From Geothermobacter ehrlichii (GTDB lineage Bacteria > Desulfobacterota > Desulfuromonadia > Desulfuromonadales > Geothermobacteraceae), in the NCBI RefSeq assembly GCF_008124615.1, contig NZ_VNIB01000002.1, positions 216,452-280,451 of the forward strand: a DNA stretch of 64,000 bases. The letters run 5' to 3'. Shown here piece after piece: positions 17,380-27,724 of this stretch. The first letter of the stretch is position 1; each line of letters opens with the position of its first letter. The translations under genes were made by a program, and so were the position numbers. The notes beneath the pieces were generated by a model that saw nothing but the letters and a program-made list of their open reading frames with translations, was not told the DNA's origin and ran no database searches.

Positions 17380-19995
17380 ATGTCGCAACAAACACCGATG
17401 ATGCGTCAGTACCTGGAGATCAAGAGCGGGTACTCTGACGCCATTCTCTTTTTTCGCCTGGGCGATTTCTACGAAATGTTCATGGAGGATGCGGTCATCG
17501 CTTCCCGCATCCTCGACATCACTCTGACCTCCCGCAACAAGGGCGCCGATGAGGAGATCCCCCTGTGCGGCGTCCCCTATCACAGCTGTCAGCCCTATAT
17601 CAACAAGCTGGTGGCTCATGGCTACAAGGTCGCGATCTGCGAGCAGGTCGAGGACCCCAGGGCGGCCAAGGGGATCGTCAGGCGCGAGGTGGTCCGGGTG
17701 ATTTCACCCGGCCTGGTGGTCGACACCGACAGCCTGGCGCCGAACGAGAACAACTTTCTCTGCGCCATCGCGCCCGGCGGCGACGGCGGCTGGGGGCTGG
17801 CGGTGATCGACATCACCACCGGCGAGTTCCGGACCACGGAGCTGTCGGACATCGCCGGCGTGCGGAGCGAACTGGCCTCCGTGCAGCCGAGGGAAATCGT
17901 CCTGTCGGAAGAGGGCTGGGGGGATGAACTGCAGAAGAAACTCGCCGACCTGATTGCCGGCTGCATGCTGACCCGGCTGCCGGAGTGGGTGTTCGATGTC
18001 GACCGGGCACGGGAGGAACTGCAGTCCTTTTTTGCCGTCGGTGGCCTCGAGGCCTTCGGTTGCGCGCATCTGCCCGGCGCGGTGGCCGCCGCCGGCGCCG
18101 TGCTGCATGTACTGAAGGAGACCCAGAAGGAGAACCTGCCGCACATCGAACGGCTCGCCACCTACCAGGCCCACGAGTATATGGTGCTGGACGAAGCGAC
18201 CCGGCGCAATCTCGAGTTGACCGCCACCCTCTACGACGGCCAGCGGCGCGGTTCGCTGCTGGGCGTCCTCGACCGGACCATGACCGCCATGGGTGGCCGC
18301 AAGCTGAAGAAATGGATCAGCCAGCCGCTGCTCGACATCGACCGCATCCGCCGTCGCCAGGAGGCGATCGGCGAGCTGGTCGAAAGCGGACTGGCGCGCA
18401 ATGACCTGCGTGCCGCCCTGGACGGGGTGTACGATCTGGAGCGCCTCAACGCCAAGATCTCCATGGCGACGGCCAACGCCAAGGACCTGGTGGCGCTGAA
18501 AAACTCCCTCCTGCGCCTGCCTGAAATCATCGATCGCCTCGAAGGCTTCGAAAGGCAGTTGCTCGCCGACCTGGCCCGGCGGATCGACCCCCTGTCCGAC
18601 CTGGCCGAGCTGATCGGCCGGGCCATTGTCGACGATCCTCCCTTCGTGCTGCGCGAAGGCGGGCTGATCCGCGACGGCTATCATGCCGAGCTCGACGAGT
18701 TGCGGCTGATCAGCCGCGAAGGCAAGAACTGGATCGCCGGTCTCGAACAGCGCGAAAGGGAACGCACCGGCATTGGCAATCTCCGCATCCGTTTCAACAA
18801 GGTTTTCGGCTATTTCATCGAGGTCACCCGCAGCCATCTCGACAAGGTGCCCGAGGACTACGAGCGCAAGCAGACCCTGGCCAACGCCGAACGCTTCATC
18901 ACCGCCGACCTGAAGGACTACGAAAGCAAGGTGCTTGGCGCCGAGGAGAAACTGGTCGAGCTGGAATACGACCTGTTCCAGGACGTCCGGCGGCAGGTGG
19001 TGGCCGAAGCGGGTCGCATCCAGCAGACCGCCGACGCCCTGGCCGAACTCGACGTTCTCTGCTCGCTGGCCGATTTGGCTCACGATCGCAACTACGTCTG
19101 CCCGCAGGTCGACGACAGCGATGTGCTGGAGATTGTCGAGGGCCGCCATCCGGTTGTCGAGGCGATGAATCTCGGCGAGCGTTTCGTCCCCAACGACGTC
19201 CGGATGGACTGTCGGGAAAACCAGCTTCTGATTATCACCGGGCCGAACATGGCGGGCAAGTCGACCTTCATGCGTCAGGTGGCGCTGATCACCCTGCTGG
19301 CGCAGATCGGCAGCCATGTCCCGGCCAGGAAGGTCCGCATCGGCCTGGTCGACCGGATTTTCACCCGTGTCGGCGCCAGCGACAATCTGGCCCGCGGCCA
19401 GTCGACCTTCATGGTCGAGATGACCGAGACCGCCAACATCCTCAACCACGCCACGCCGCGCAGCCTGATCGTGCTCGACGAAATCGGCCGAGGCACCTCG
19501 ACCTTCGACGGTGTCAGCATCGCCTGGGCGGTGGCCGAATACCTGCACGACAATCCCCAGGTGGCGGCCCGCACCCTTTTCGCCACCCACTACCATGAAC
19601 TGACCGATCTGGCTTTGACCCGGGAGCGGGTGGAGAACTACAATGTGGCGGTCAAGGAATGGAACGACCAGATCGTCTTTCTGCGCCGCATCGTCAAGGG
19701 GGGCGCCAGCCATTCCTACGGCATCCAGGTCGCCCGTCTCGCCGGCCTGCCGCCGGCGGTGATCGATCGGGCCAAGGAGGTGCTGCGCAACCTGGAGGCG
19801 GGCGAATTCGTCGGGGAGGGCGTGCCGCGCCTCTCCCGGGGCAAGAGGGAGCAGGTCCGGGAAGCGGACCAGCTTCCCCTGTTTGCCGCCGGCGGTGACG
19901 ACCGGCTGCGACAGAAACTCGAAGAGATCGACATCGAGGTGCTGACGCCGCTGGAGGCGCTCAACACCCTGGCCGAACTGAAGAAGATGCTCTGA
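17380..19995 (+). CDS. mutS: DNA mismatch repair protein MutS
   Basis: This 871-residue protein recognises mispaired bases and starts mismatch repair. The N-terminal mismatch-contact motif is present as [11 protein letters not shown] (Phe-X-Glu type, about residues 24-34). The ABC-type ATPase follows, with Walker [12 protein letters not shown] near 620, a [12 protein letters not shown]alker B/D-loop region and the dimerisation [12 protein letters not shown] segment ([15 protein letters not shown]). I chose the ATG at 17380 ([15 protein letters not shown]) because the family homology begins there. The ribosome site is weak. No mutL lies in the window. The gene overlaps the following amidase gene by one base (TGATG), suggesting coupled translation. 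Confidence 0.96.
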   Translation: MSQQTPMMRQYLEIKSGYSDAILFFRLGDFYEMFMEDAVIASRILDITLTSRNKGADEEIPLCGVPYHSCQPYINKLVAHGYKVAICEQVEDPRAAKGIVRREVVRVISPGLVVDTDSLAPNENNFLCAIAPGGDGGWGLAVIDITTGEFRTTELSDIAGVRSELASVQPREIVLSEEGWGDELQKKLADLIAGCMLTRLPEWVFDVDRAREELQSFFAVGGLEAFGCAHLPGAVAAAGAVLHVLKETQKENLPHIERLATYQAHEYMVLDEATRRNLELTATLYDGQRRGSLLGVLDRTMTAMGGRKLKKWISQPLLDIDRIRRRQEAIGELVESGLARNDLRAALDGVYDLERLNAKISMATANAKDLVALKNSLLRLPEIIDRLEGFERQLLADLARRIDPLSDLAELIGRAIVDDPPFVLREGGLIRDGYHAELDELRLISREGKNWIAGLEQRERERTGIGNLRIRFNKVFGYFIEVTRSHLDKVPEDYERKQTLANAERFITADLKDYESKVLGAEEKLVELEYDLFQDVRRQVVAEAGRIQQTADALAELDVLCSLADLAHDRNYVCPQVDDSDVLEIVEGRHPVVEAMNLGERFVPNDVRMDCRENQLLIITGPNMAGKSTFMRQVALITLLAQIGSHVPARKVRIGLVDRIFTRVGASDNLARGQSTFMVEMTETANILNHATPRSLIVLDEIGRGTSTFDGVSIAWAVAEYLHDNPQVAARTLFATHYHELTDLALTRERVENYNVAVKEWNDQIVFLRRIVKGGASHSYGIQVARLAGLPPAVIDRAKEVLRNLEAGEFVGEGVPRLSRGKREQVREADQLPLFAAGGDDRLRQKLEEIDIEVLTPLEALNTLAELKKML

Positions 19996-21695
19996 TGGAC
20001 CGGATGCTGAAACACCTTGCCGCTTTCTGTGCCGGCCTGTGCGTGCTGCTGGCCTGTGCCGGCGGCGCTCTCGGACTCGACCCGGAGACCGCCTACCAGA
20101 AGGCGAAGGGGCGCTACCTCGATCTGCAGGCATCGGCCCGCAAGCAGATGTACCGCGAAAACTGGGTGCGGGTGATCGAGGAATTCGTCGGCATCGCCCA
20201 GGCCTGGCCCGACCATCGCCGGGCGCCCGACGCCCTCTACATGGCGGGCAAGTCCGCCCGCGGCCTGTACCGGATCAGCCGGGTGACGGACGACGCGCGG
20301 CTGGCCGTCCGCTACTTCGACCGGCTGGTCGCCGAGTATCCGCGAAATCGGCTGGCGGACGACGCCCTCTTTCAGGCCGGCGAAACCCTGGAGAAAGACC
20401 TGAACGACCGTCCCCAGGCCTATGTTCGCTATTCGCGGATCGTTCGCCGCTACCCGCGCGGCGACATGTTCCCCCTGGCCAAGCCGAGGCTGCGCCGCCT
20501 GGCTGCCTTCGCACCGGCCCAGCCGGAGCGGACTGCCCGTGCCGGCAGTACGCCGCGTCTGGAACGGATCCGGGACTGGAGCGACGGCGAGCGCACCCGC
20601 ATCGTCTTCGACCTGAGCACAGATGTCCGCTACGACGTCCACTACCTGCCGGGCAAGGACGACGGGGAGCCGGACAAGCTCTTTTTCGACATCCGGCAGG
20701 CCGAGGAGGGAGAGGCGATCGCCAGCCCGCTGCTGCTCGACAAGGGGCTGGTGGCCCGAATCCGCACCGGTTCGCCGCAGTCCGGGGTGCTGCGCGTGGT
20801 CTTCGATCTGCGCCGGCCGGCGCAGCACAGGGTCTTCACCCTCGACGATCCCTTTCGCATCGTCGCCGACCTGACGCCCGCCGAAAAGGGAGCGGCCCCT
20901 TCGCCGTCCGTATCGGCGCCGTCGGGCGATGACCTGGCGCGCATCCTCGAATCGAACCGCGACACCGGCCATCTGGCGCTCGACATTCCGGAGCGGCGCG
21001 AAGGGCAGGGGCTGCGGCGGATCGTCGTCGATGCCGGCCACGGCGGCAAGGACCCCGGCGCCATCGGTCCCAGAGGAACGCGGGAAAAGGATGTCACCCT
21101 CGCCCTGGCGAAGAAGCTGGCCAGGGAGCTCGAGGCGCGGCTCGGCTGCGAGGTGATCCTGACCCGCGACCGGGACGTCTTCATCCCCCTCGAGGAGCGC
21201 ACCGCCATCGCCAACCGGGTGAACGCCGACCTCTTCATCTCCATTCACGCCAACGCCAGCCCGAACCGGAAGGCCTACGGCATCGAGACCTATTACCTGA
21301 ACTTCTCCAAAAACAAGGACGCGGTGGCGGTGGCGGCCCGCGAGAACAACACCTCGTTGCAGGAAGTCGGCGACCTGGAGCTGATTCTCTTCGACCTCAT
21401 GGCCAACTCGAAGATCAACGAATCGAGCCGGCTGGCGACGGAGATCCAGTCCTCGATCATTGCCAGACTCAGGCCGCGCTACAGCCGGATCAAGAATCTC
21501 GGCGTCCGTCCCGGCCCGTTCTACGTCCTGCTCGGCGCGACCATGCCCTCGGTGCTGGTCGAGACCGCCTTCATCAGCAATCCGAAGGAAGAAAAACGGC
21601 TGCGCGACGCCGCCTACCAGAAACGGACCGCCAGCGCCATCGTCGAGGGGGTGCGGCGCTACGCCCGGGCCCTCAACCTGCTGGCGGCAAAATAG
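19995..21695 (+). CDS. N-acetylmuramoyl-L-alanine amidase (AmiC-like)
   Basis: The 566-residue protein is exported (signal peptide about residues 1-27, with LCVLLACAGGALG). It has a helical TPR-like N-terminal region, an AMIN-like beta domain at about 185-300 and a zinc Amidase_3 domain at about 339-560. The catalytic motifs are VDAGHGGKDPGA (zinc His), the Glu in REKDVTLAL, the SIHANA His, and the C-terminal VLVETAFISNP Glu. It should cut the amide between N-acetylmuramic acid and L-alanine in peptidoglycan during cell separation. AMIN domains target such enzymes to the septum. Translation starts inside the mutS stop codon. Confidence 0.9.
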   Translation: MDRMLKHLAAFCAGLCVLLACAGGALGLDPETAYQKAKGRYLDLQASARKQMYRENWVRVIEEFVGIAQAWPDHRRAPDALYMAGKSARGLYRISRVTDDARLAVRYFDRLVAEYPRNRLADDALFQAGETLEKDLNDRPQAYVRYSRIVRRYPRGDMFPLAKPRLRRLAAFAPAQPERTARAGSTPRLERIRDWSDGERTRIVFDLSTDVRYDVHYLPGKDDGEPDKLFFDIRQAEEGEAIASPLLLDKGLVARIRTGSPQSGVLRVVFDLRRPAQHRVFTLDDPFRIVADLTPAEKGAAPSPSVSAPSGDDLARILESNRDTGHLALDIPERREGQGLRRIVVDAGHGGKDPGAIGPRGTREKDVTLALAKKLARELEARLGCEVILTRDRDVFIPLEERTAIANRVNADLFISIHANASPNRKAYGIETYYLNFSKNKDAVAVAARENNTSLQEVGDLELILFDLMANSKINESSRLATEIQSSIIARLRPRYSRIKNLGVRPGPFYVLLGATMPSVLVETAFISNPKEEKRLRDAAYQKRTASAIVEGVRRYARALNLLAAK

Positions 21696-21701
21696 CCCGC
21701 C

Positions 21702-24407
21702 GTGAAAGACGCCATGCCACAAACCGCAAACGCCGACGACCGACTGTTCGACGACAACCCCCGGGCTCCCTGGGACGAACGCAGGCCCGCGCTGCTGCAG
21801 CAGGCCAAGAGCTGGCTGGCGGACGAGCGCAAGCGGATCGAGCAGGCTCACCGACAGGGGGGCAGTGGCACCGAGGTCGTCAACCAGCTGACCCTCATGG
21901 TCGATCGGCTGATGCTCTCCCTGTTCCGGGCGGCGGTCAGCGGTCTGCCCGGCGAGGGGCCGTCGCCCTGCGCCCTTTTTGCCATCGGCGGCTACGGCCG
22001 CGCCGAACTGAATCCGAAATCGGACATCGACCTGATGTTCTACTACCGCGCCCGGGACCGGGCACAGGTCGAGGTCCTTTCCGAACGGCTGCTCTACCTG
22101 CTCTGGGATCTCGGCCTGGAGGTTGGATACAGCGTCCGGACCGGCGACGACTGTCTCGAAATGGCCGCCAGGGACATCACCGCGCGGACGGCGCTGCTCG
22201 ATACCCGGTTTCTCTGTGGGTCGCCGGAGCTGTGCCGGGAATTCGACCGCAACGTCTACCGGCAGGTGCGCGACCGGAACACCAAGTCCTTCATCCGCGG
22301 CAAGGTCGAGGAGAGGGAGGTCCGCATCCGCAAGTACGGCTCATCGGTCTTTCTGCTCGAGCCGAACATCAAGGAGGGCGAGGGCGGGCTGCGCGACATT
22401 CATTCCGCGCTGTGGCTGCTGATGGTCAAGTACAAGTGTCGCTCGATCCGGGAGCTGCTGCACAAGGGGGTCCTCACCGAAGAGGAGACGAAGCGGATCG
22501 CCGCCTTTCTCGATTACCTGTGGCGCATCCGCAACGAGCTGCACTTCCTGTCCGGCCGCAAGAACGACCAGCTCCACTTCGACAAGCAGGAAAAGATCGC
22601 CCGTTTTCTCGGCTACCGCGACAACCGCAAGGCGCCGGCGGTCGAGCAGTTCATGCAGGACTACTACCTGCATGCAACCCAGGTGGAGCACGAGACCTCG
22701 CTGCTGTTCAACCGGGTGCTCGAGCGTGACCGGCGTCCGACCGGATTCGGCTACTTTCCCCGGCGTGAGCTCGAGCACGGTTTCTACGTGCTGCGCGACG
22801 AGCTGCGGATCGCCCGCCCCGAGGTCCTTGCCGAGGAACCGCGGCTGCTGATGCGCGCCTTTCTGCTGTCACACCGCCAGGGCGTCACTCTCAGCGTGGC
22901 GCTGAAGACGGCCATCCGTGAGCACCTGCACCTCATCAACGACCATTTCCGCCGCGACCGGCAGGTCAACCGCGACTTTTTCGAGATTCTGCGCGGCAAG
23001 GGTTGTTCCGCCGTGCTGCGCGACATGCATCACCTGCGCTTCCTCAACCGCTACATCCCCGAGTTCGAGCGCATCTACTGCAAGGTCCAGCACGACGCCT
23101 ATCACATCTACACCGTCGACATCCACAGCCTGTTCGCCGTCGAGGAGATCGAGAAGCTCTGGCAGGGCGAGTACGCCGAGAGCAAGCCGCTGCTGACCAG
23201 TGTCGCCAACGACATCGAAAAGCGCGAGCTGCTGCTGCTGGCGGTGCTGCTGCACGACATCGGCAAGGGCGAGGGGAAAAACCACAGTGAAAAGGGGGCT
23301 GTGCTCGTCCGAACCATCGCCCGCCGGCTCGGCCTCAACAAGGAAGACAGCTCACGGCTCGAATTCCTGGTGCTGCACCATCTCGACATGGCCCACATCT
23401 CCCAGCGCCGCGACCTGCACGATCCGCTGCTGATCGAACAGTTCGCCCGGACCATGGAGATGACGGAAACGCTGAAGATGCTCTTTCTGCTGACCTTCGC
23501 CGACCTGAAAGCCGTGGGACCCGATGTCTGGTCGGAATGGAAGGGATTTCTGCTGCAGGAGCTGTACGAAAAGACCTACGAAGCCCTGGAGCGGGGCAAC
23601 TTCACCGCTGACGCCCGCTCCGAGCGGGTCCGCAACCGCAAACGGAAGGTGTTCGACGCCCTGGTCGAGGATTACGGCGAGCGCCGGGTCAAGACCGCCC
23701 TGCGCGCCATGGGCAACCGCTACCTGCTCAGTCACCGGTCACATGAAATCATCGAGCATCTGCGGGTGACCTTCGAGCGCGGCAAGGACACCCTCGGACT
23801 GAAGATCGAGCATCTGCCGGACCGGAAATACTCGCAGCTGATCATCTCGACCCTCGATACTCCCGGGCTGTTCTCCAAGATCGCCGGGGTGATGGCCGCC
23901 AATCGCATCAACATACTCGGCGCCCGGATCTACACTCACGCCGACGGCGAAGTGATCGACCTTTTGCAGGTGGCCAGCAGCGCCGGCGAGATCATCGACA
24001 GTCCGGCCCGCTGGAGCAAGGTCGAAGAGGATCTGCGGGCCGTGCTCGAAGGACGGGTACGGGTCGAAAGCCTCGTCGGCAAGAGCCGCAGCCGGGGGTT
24101 CGTCGTCGAGAAGGCCCGCCCCCGCTATCCGACCCGGATCGAGTTCGACAACCGGATTTCGATGAACTACACGGTGGTCGACATCTTCACCCACGACAAG
24201 GTCGGTCTGCTCTACGACATCACCCGCACCTTCAACGAAATGAATCTCTACATCGGGGTTTCCAAGATATCGACCAAGGTCGACCAGGTGGCCGACACCT
24301 TCTACCTGCAGGACATCTTCGGCCAGAAAATCACCGAGGGGCAGCGGCTGGACGAAATACGCGCCCGTCTGATCGCCGTGCTCGATTCCGAGTCGGCCGA
24401 AGGTTGA
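21702..24407 (+). CDS. glnD: [Protein-PII] uridylyltransferase/uridylyl-removing enzyme
   Basis: The 901-residue protein is a full-length GlnD, the glutamine sensor that uridylylates P-II when nitrogen is scarce and reverses this when glutamine is high. It has the nucleotidyltransferase motif GGYGRAELNPKSDIDLMFYY near residues 96-115. The HD hydrolase is at about 515 (LLHDIGKGEGKNHSEKG). Two C-terminal ACT domains lie at about 700-785 and 820-900. Its substrate GlnB (with Tyr51) is encoded at 5067-5405. The start used is GTG at 21702; an ATG at 21714 is a possible alternative. It lies in a run with mutS, the amidase and xerD, with gaps of 3-6 bases. Confidence 0.95.
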   Translation: MKDAMPQTANADDRLFDDNPRAPWDERRPALLQQAKSWLADERKRIEQAHRQGGSGTEVVNQLTLMVDRLMLSLFRAAVSGLPGEGPSPCALFAIGGYGRAELNPKSDIDLMFYYRARDRAQVEVLSERLLYLLWDLGLEVGYSVRTGDDCLEMAARDITARTALLDTRFLCGSPELCREFDRNVYRQVRDRNTKSFIRGKVEEREVRIRKYGSSVFLLEPNIKEGEGGLRDIHSALWLLMVKYKCRSIRELLHKGVLTEEETKRIAAFLDYLWRIRNELHFLSGRKNDQLHFDKQEKIARFLGYRDNRKAPAVEQFMQDYYLHATQVEHETSLLFNRVLERDRRPTGFGYFPRRELEHGFYVLRDELRIARPEVLAEEPRLLMRAFLLSHRQGVTLSVALKTAIREHLHLINDHFRRDRQVNRDFFEILRGKGCSAVLRDMHHLRFLNRYIPEFERIYCKVQHDAYHIYTVDIHSLFAVEEIEKLWQGEYAESKPLLTSVANDIEKRELLLLAVLLHDIGKGEGKNHSEKGAVLVRTIARRLGLNKEDSSRLEFLVLHHLDMAHISQRRDLHDPLLIEQFARTMEMTETLKMLFLLTFADLKAVGPDVWSEWKGFLLQELYEKTYEALERGNFTADARSERVRNRKRKVFDALVEDYGERRVKTALRAMGNRYLLSHRSHEIIEHLRVTFERGKDTLGLKIEHLPDRKYSQLIISTLDTPGLFSKIAGVMAANRINILGARIYTHADGEVIDLLQVASSAGEIIDSPARWSKVEEDLRAVLEGRVRVESLVGKSRSRGFVVEKARPRYPTRIEFDNRISMNYTVVDIFTHDKVGLLYDITRTFNEMNLYIGVSKISTKVDQVADTFYLQDIFGQKITEGQRLDEIRARLIAVLDSESAEG

Positions 24408-24410
24408 GGC

Positions 24411-25298
24411 ATGGACGAACTTCTCGACCGGTTTCTCAATTATCTCCTCGTCGAAAAGGGGCTGTCGAGCAACACCCTCGACGCCTACGGGCGTGACCTC
24501 GCCCAGTACCTTGAGTTTCTCGAGCAGGATGGAATCACCACCCTCGCAGCCATCCGCAGCGCCCATGTGCTCGGCTATCTGGCCCGACTGCGCAAGCGGG
24601 GGCTGTCGGCCCGCAGCCGGGCCCGCAAGCTCGTCAGCCTGCGCCAGTTCCATCGTTACCTGGTACAGGAAGGCCTGACGGCGGACGACCCGACGGCGCG
24701 CATCGAGGCACCGAAGAATTTGCCTCCGCTGCCGAAAAGCCTGACCCAGGATGAAGTCGAACGGCTGCTCGCCTCGCCGGTCGGGGACGAGCCGCTGGCG
24801 TTGCGCGACCGGGCGATGCTCGAGGTGCTCTACGCCACCGGCCTTCGAGTCAGCGAGCTGGTCTCCCTCGAACTGGGGCAGCTGCAACTCGACGCCGGCT
24901 TCCTCCGCGCCTTCGGCAAGGGGAGCAAACAGCGCATCGTGCCCCTGGGCGAACCGGCGACCGAGGCGCTCATCCGTTATCTCGCCGAAGGTCGCCCCTG
25001 TCTCGTCGGCGACAGACGCCAGGAAAAGGTCTTTCTCAACCGTTCCGGGCTGGGGTTGACACGCCAGGGCTTCTGGAAGATGATGAAGCGCCGGGCCGCT
25101 ATGGCCGGGATCACCAAGAACATAACGCCGCACACCCTGCGACATTCGTTCGCGACTCACCTGCTTGACAACGGTGCCGATCTGCGTTCGGTGCAGACCA
25201 TGCTCGGGCATGCCGACATCAGCACGACCCAGATCTACACCCATGTCAGCCGCGAGCGTTTGCGGCGGATTCACGAAAAACACCACCCGCGTGGTTGA
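24411..25298 (+). CDS. xerD: Tyrosine recombinase XerD
   Basis: This 295-residue protein has the standard Xer length and layout: an N-terminal core-binding SAM-like domain and a C-terminal catalytic domain. All catalytic residues are visible: Arg146 in TGLRVSELVSL, His241 and Arg244 in HTLRHSF, His267 in LGHADIS, and the nucleophile Tyr276 in TTQIYTHV. XerCD resolve chromosome dimers at dif during division. It starts 3 bases after glnD. XerD is favoured over XerC by the N-terminal and LGHADISTTQIYTHVS patterns, but the two are close. It is a housekeeping recombinase, not a phage integrase. Confidence 0.92.
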   Translation: MDELLDRFLNYLLVEKGLSSNTLDAYGRDLAQYLEFLEQDGITTLAAIRSAHVLGYLARLRKRGLSARSRARKLVSLRQFHRYLVQEGLTADDPTARIEAPKNLPPLPKSLTQDEVERLLASPVGDEPLALRDRAMLEVLYATGLRVSELVSLELGQLQLDAGFLRAFGKGSKQRIVPLGEPATEALIRYLAEGRPCLVGDRRQEKVFLNRSGLGLTRQGFWKMMKRRAAMAGITKNITPHTLRHSFATHLLDNGADLRSVQTMLGHADISTTQIYTHVSRERLRRIHEKHHPRG

Positions 25299-25318
25299 AA
25301 CCTTTCGGAGAACAGAGC

Positions 25319-26518
25319 ATGAAATATCTTGTACTTCTGGGGGACGGCATGTCCGACGAACCGCTCGGACAGCTTGGGGGCGCCACTCCGCTGGAAAAGG
25401 CCGATACCCCGCACATGGACCGGCTTGCCCGCCAGGGTTCGATAGGGCTGGTCCGGACCGTCCCTGACGGCTTCCATCCAGGCAGCGATGTCGCCAACCT
25501 GTCGGTGTTCGGTTATGACCCGCACCAGTGCTATACGGGCCGCTCGCCGCTGGAGGCGGCCAGCATGGGCGTCGAGCTCGGTCCGGATGATGTCGCCTTC
25601 CGGCTCAACTTCGTTCATCTGGTGCCGCATTTCAACAAGCTGTACATGGGTGATTTTTCCGCCGGCCACATCCCAACCGATCAGGCGCAGTCCCTGATCG
25701 CCGCCCTGAAAGAATATCTCGAGGACGATCAGTTCCAGTTCCACCCCGGCGTTTCCTACCGCCACCTGATGGTCTGGCGGGGCGGTAGCGAGGCCATGCA
25801 GTGCACACCGCCGCACGACATCACCAACAAGTGCATCGGCGAGTATCTGCCGAAGGGGGAAGGTGCCGAGGAACTGATCCATCTGATGACCCAGGCGCAG
25901 ATTGTGCTCAAGAACCATCCGCAGAACCTCAGGCGCGAGCAGGAAGGTGAACTGACGGCCAATTCGATCTGGCTCTGGGGGCAGGGGCGTGCTCCGCGGA
26001 TGAAAAGCTACCGGGAGCTGTACGGTCTTTCCGGTGCCGTCATTTCCGCCGTCGACCTGATCAAGGGGATCGGCATCTATGCCGGGATGGAAGCCATCCG
26101 GGTTCCCGGCGCCACCGGCTATATCGACACCAACTATCGCGGCAAGGCCGAGGCGGCTCTTGCCGCCCTGGAGGAGAAGGATTTCGTCTACGTTCATGTC
26201 GAAGCCCCTGACGAAGCCGCCCATTCGGGAAACCTCGAGCACAAGATCAGGGCGATCGAGGATTTCGACCGGGAGATCGTCGGCGCCATCGTCGAGGGGC
26301 TGCAGGGACGGCACGATTTCCGGCTCGCCGTGCTGCCGGACCATCCGACGCCGGTCGAAAAAATGACCCACACCGCCGATCCGGTTCCCTTCATTCTGTA
26401 TGATTCAACCAGCCCCCGCGAATCGGGGCATTCGGGCTACAGCGAGCGCAACGCCAGGGAGTCGGACCTGTTCTACGCCAGCGGCGTCGAACTGTTCGCG
26501 GCGCTGCTCGGCCGCTAG
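25319..26518 (+). CDS. apgM: Cofactor-independent phosphoglycerate mutase, archaeal type
   Basis: The 399-residue protein belongs to the ApgM branch of the alkaline-phosphatase superfamily, which interconverts 3- and 2-phosphoglycerate without 2,3-bisphosphoglycerate. It starts MKYLVLLGDGMSDEPL, with the metal-binding Asp. The nucleophile Ser lies in GSDVANLSVFGYDP. The C-terminal metal sites are HVEAPDEAAHSGN and LPDHPTPVEKMTHT. The ATG at 25319 follows GGAGAACAGAGC; an upstream in-frame start would overlap xerD. It partners functionally with gap, pgk and tpiA at 48.7-51.8 kb. Confidence 0.92.
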   Translation: MKYLVLLGDGMSDEPLGQLGGATPLEKADTPHMDRLARQGSIGLVRTVPDGFHPGSDVANLSVFGYDPHQCYTGRSPLEAASMGVELGPDDVAFRLNFVHLVPHFNKLYMGDFSAGHIPTDQAQSLIAALKEYLEDDQFQFHPGVSYRHLMVWRGGSEAMQCTPPHDITNKCIGEYLPKGEGAEELIHLMTQAQIVLKNHPQNLRREQEGELTANSIWLWGQGRAPRMKSYRELYGLSGAVISAVDLIKGIGIYAGMEAIRVPGATGYIDTNYRGKAEAALAALEEKDFVYVHVEAPDEAAHSGNLEHKIRAIEDFDREIVGAIVEGLQGRHDFRLAVLPDHPTPVEKMTHTADPVPFILYDSTSPRESGHSGYSERNARESDLFYASGVELFAALLGR

Positions 26519-26553
26519 TCCGCTGCTTCCGCCGCAGCAGGCCCGGAAACAGC

Positions 26554-27132
26554 TCAGTGGGTCCTCAGGTAGTACGGGGACCAGGGGTAGGGGGCGTAGC
26601 CGGGATTGTAGGGATTGTCCGTCCCCGGCGGCAGCACGTAGGACGGCGCGTAGGGATTGACGCGGCGGCCGGGGTGGAAATCGTAGGGCGGCTCCCATAC
26701 ATGGTTTTCTCGCAGCCGAACGACCGGATAGCGGTAGTCGGTTCCGTACAGCTCACGGGTCTCGACGCCTTCGACCTCGCCGACGAGGGTGATCAGTCGC
26801 CCCGGCATGTAGATGGCCGGATCAAGCCAGCGGTCGGTGCGAACCAGAAAGCGGCCTCCGGCCTCGTCCTGGGCAAAGGGTTCGCCCCGGCGGTCGAGGT
26901 GCCAGTTCAGCACCTCGACGGTGGCGTCGTCTTTTCCCGTATCGAGGCCGAGAATCACCCCGCCCAGAAGCACGGTTCTGCCTTTGTACTGCGCCGGGTC
27001 GCGCTGCAGCGCCGCGAAGTCGATGCCGGCGTCCACCCTCTCGAGGGCGGCTTCAGGCAGCACGTGACCGCAGCCCGTCAGTAACAGGGCCGCCAGCAGC
27101 ACAACCGACAAAATCCGGATTGATGTCGCCAT
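26554..27132 (-). CDS. Slp-like outer membrane lipoprotein
   Basis: The 192-residue protein has a lipoprotein signal peptide ending in the lipobox LLTGC (about residues 15-20), so it should be anchored by a lipidated Cys. The mature part resembles the Slp family (starvation lipoprotein). It has the early segment PAQYKGRTVLLGGVILG and then LYGTDYRYPVVRLREN. The C-terminal 35 residues are unusually rich in Pro, Tyr and Asn (PPGTDNPYNPGYAPYPW), probably a flexible tail. I chose the ATG at 27132 because GGAGAA lies upstream and the signal peptide starts there. Its function is unknown. It is convergent with apgM and divergent from holC. Confidence 0.8.
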   Translation of the reverse strand: MATSIRILSVVLLAALLLTGCGHVLPEAALERVDAGIDFAALQRDPAQYKGRTVLLGGVILGLDTGKDDATVEVLNWHLDRRGEPFAQDEAGGRFLVRTDRWLDPAIYMPGRLITLVGEVEGVETRELYGTDYRYPVVRLRENHVWEPPYDFHPGRRVNPYAPSYVLPPGTDNPYNPGYAPYPWSPYYLRTH

Positions 27133-27251
27133 TTTTTGCGTTCTCCATCCTGCGGGTTGGTGACTCAGGTTACAATCTACCATATCGACCGGCGGGCTCC
27201 AGCATTTTAGCGGGATATCCCGTGCCGGTTTCCGTGGCGCTTCGTTCGCGA

Positions 27252-27280
27252 TTGACGCTGCGGAGGCTCTCTGCTAACGT
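27252..27280 (+). promoter_or_regulatory. Possible promoter of the holC-rsmE-trmJ unit
   Basis: TTGACG (27252-27257) and TAACGT (27275-27280) are 17 bases apart and lie 25 bases before the holC start. The -10 match is weak. Confidence 0.3.
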
Positions 27281-27304
27281 GCGCCCGTCTGCGGAGGACG
27301 CTTT

Positions 27305-27724
27305 ATGACCCGGGTATTTTTCTGCAAGCTCGACCGGCCGGAAAAGGCGCTGCATCTGTGCCGAGTGGCGGAACGTTTCTTTCTGCAGGGCAAGAGGGTC
27401 CTGGTCATGGTCGCGGACGAGAACCAGGGCGTGACCCTCGACCGTTTCATGTGGACCTGGAACAAGGGGTCCTTTCTGCCCCATGTCTACGACAACGGCG
27501 CCGTCGAATGCCATGACGAGCCGGTGGTCATTTCCTGCCGGACGAGAAACGCCAACAATGCCGGTGTGCTGGTGATGGGCCGTCCCTGCGAGATCGATTT
27601 CATGCGCCAGTTCGAAACGGTGGTCGACTTTGCCGAAACCCATGACGAGGCGGCCCGGCAACGGTCGCGACAGCGGTTCAGACAATACAGGGAGGCCGGA
27701 TTTGAGCCTGCGATGCTTGAATGA
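27305..27724 (+). CDS. holC: DNA polymerase III chi subunit-like protein
   Basis: The 139-residue protein resembles HolC, the chi subunit that links the clamp loader to single-strand binding protein. Family features are the N-terminal Phe-Cys-Lys-Leu strand (TRVFFCKLDRPEKALHLCRV), the middle LDRFMWTWNKGSFLPH and the late FETVVDFAE segment. Length and order are standard. GAGGACG lies upstream of the ATG. The 3' end overlaps the start of the rsmE gene by 23 bases. No holD is visible, and the partner need not be adjacent. Confidence 0.85.
   Translation: MTRVFFCKLDRPEKALHLCRVAERFFLQGKRVLVMVADENQGVTLDRFMWTWNKGSFLPHVYDNGAVECHDEPVVISCRTRNANNAGVLVMGRPCEIDFMRQFETVVDFAETHDEAARQRSRQRFRQYREAGFEPAMLE

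Noticed and set aside
24411..25298. XerD-like gene as a possible integron or phage integrase
   Set aside because: It has standard XerD length and motifs, lacks the IntI-specific insert before the last catalytic motifs, and sits in a housekeeping run next to glnD.
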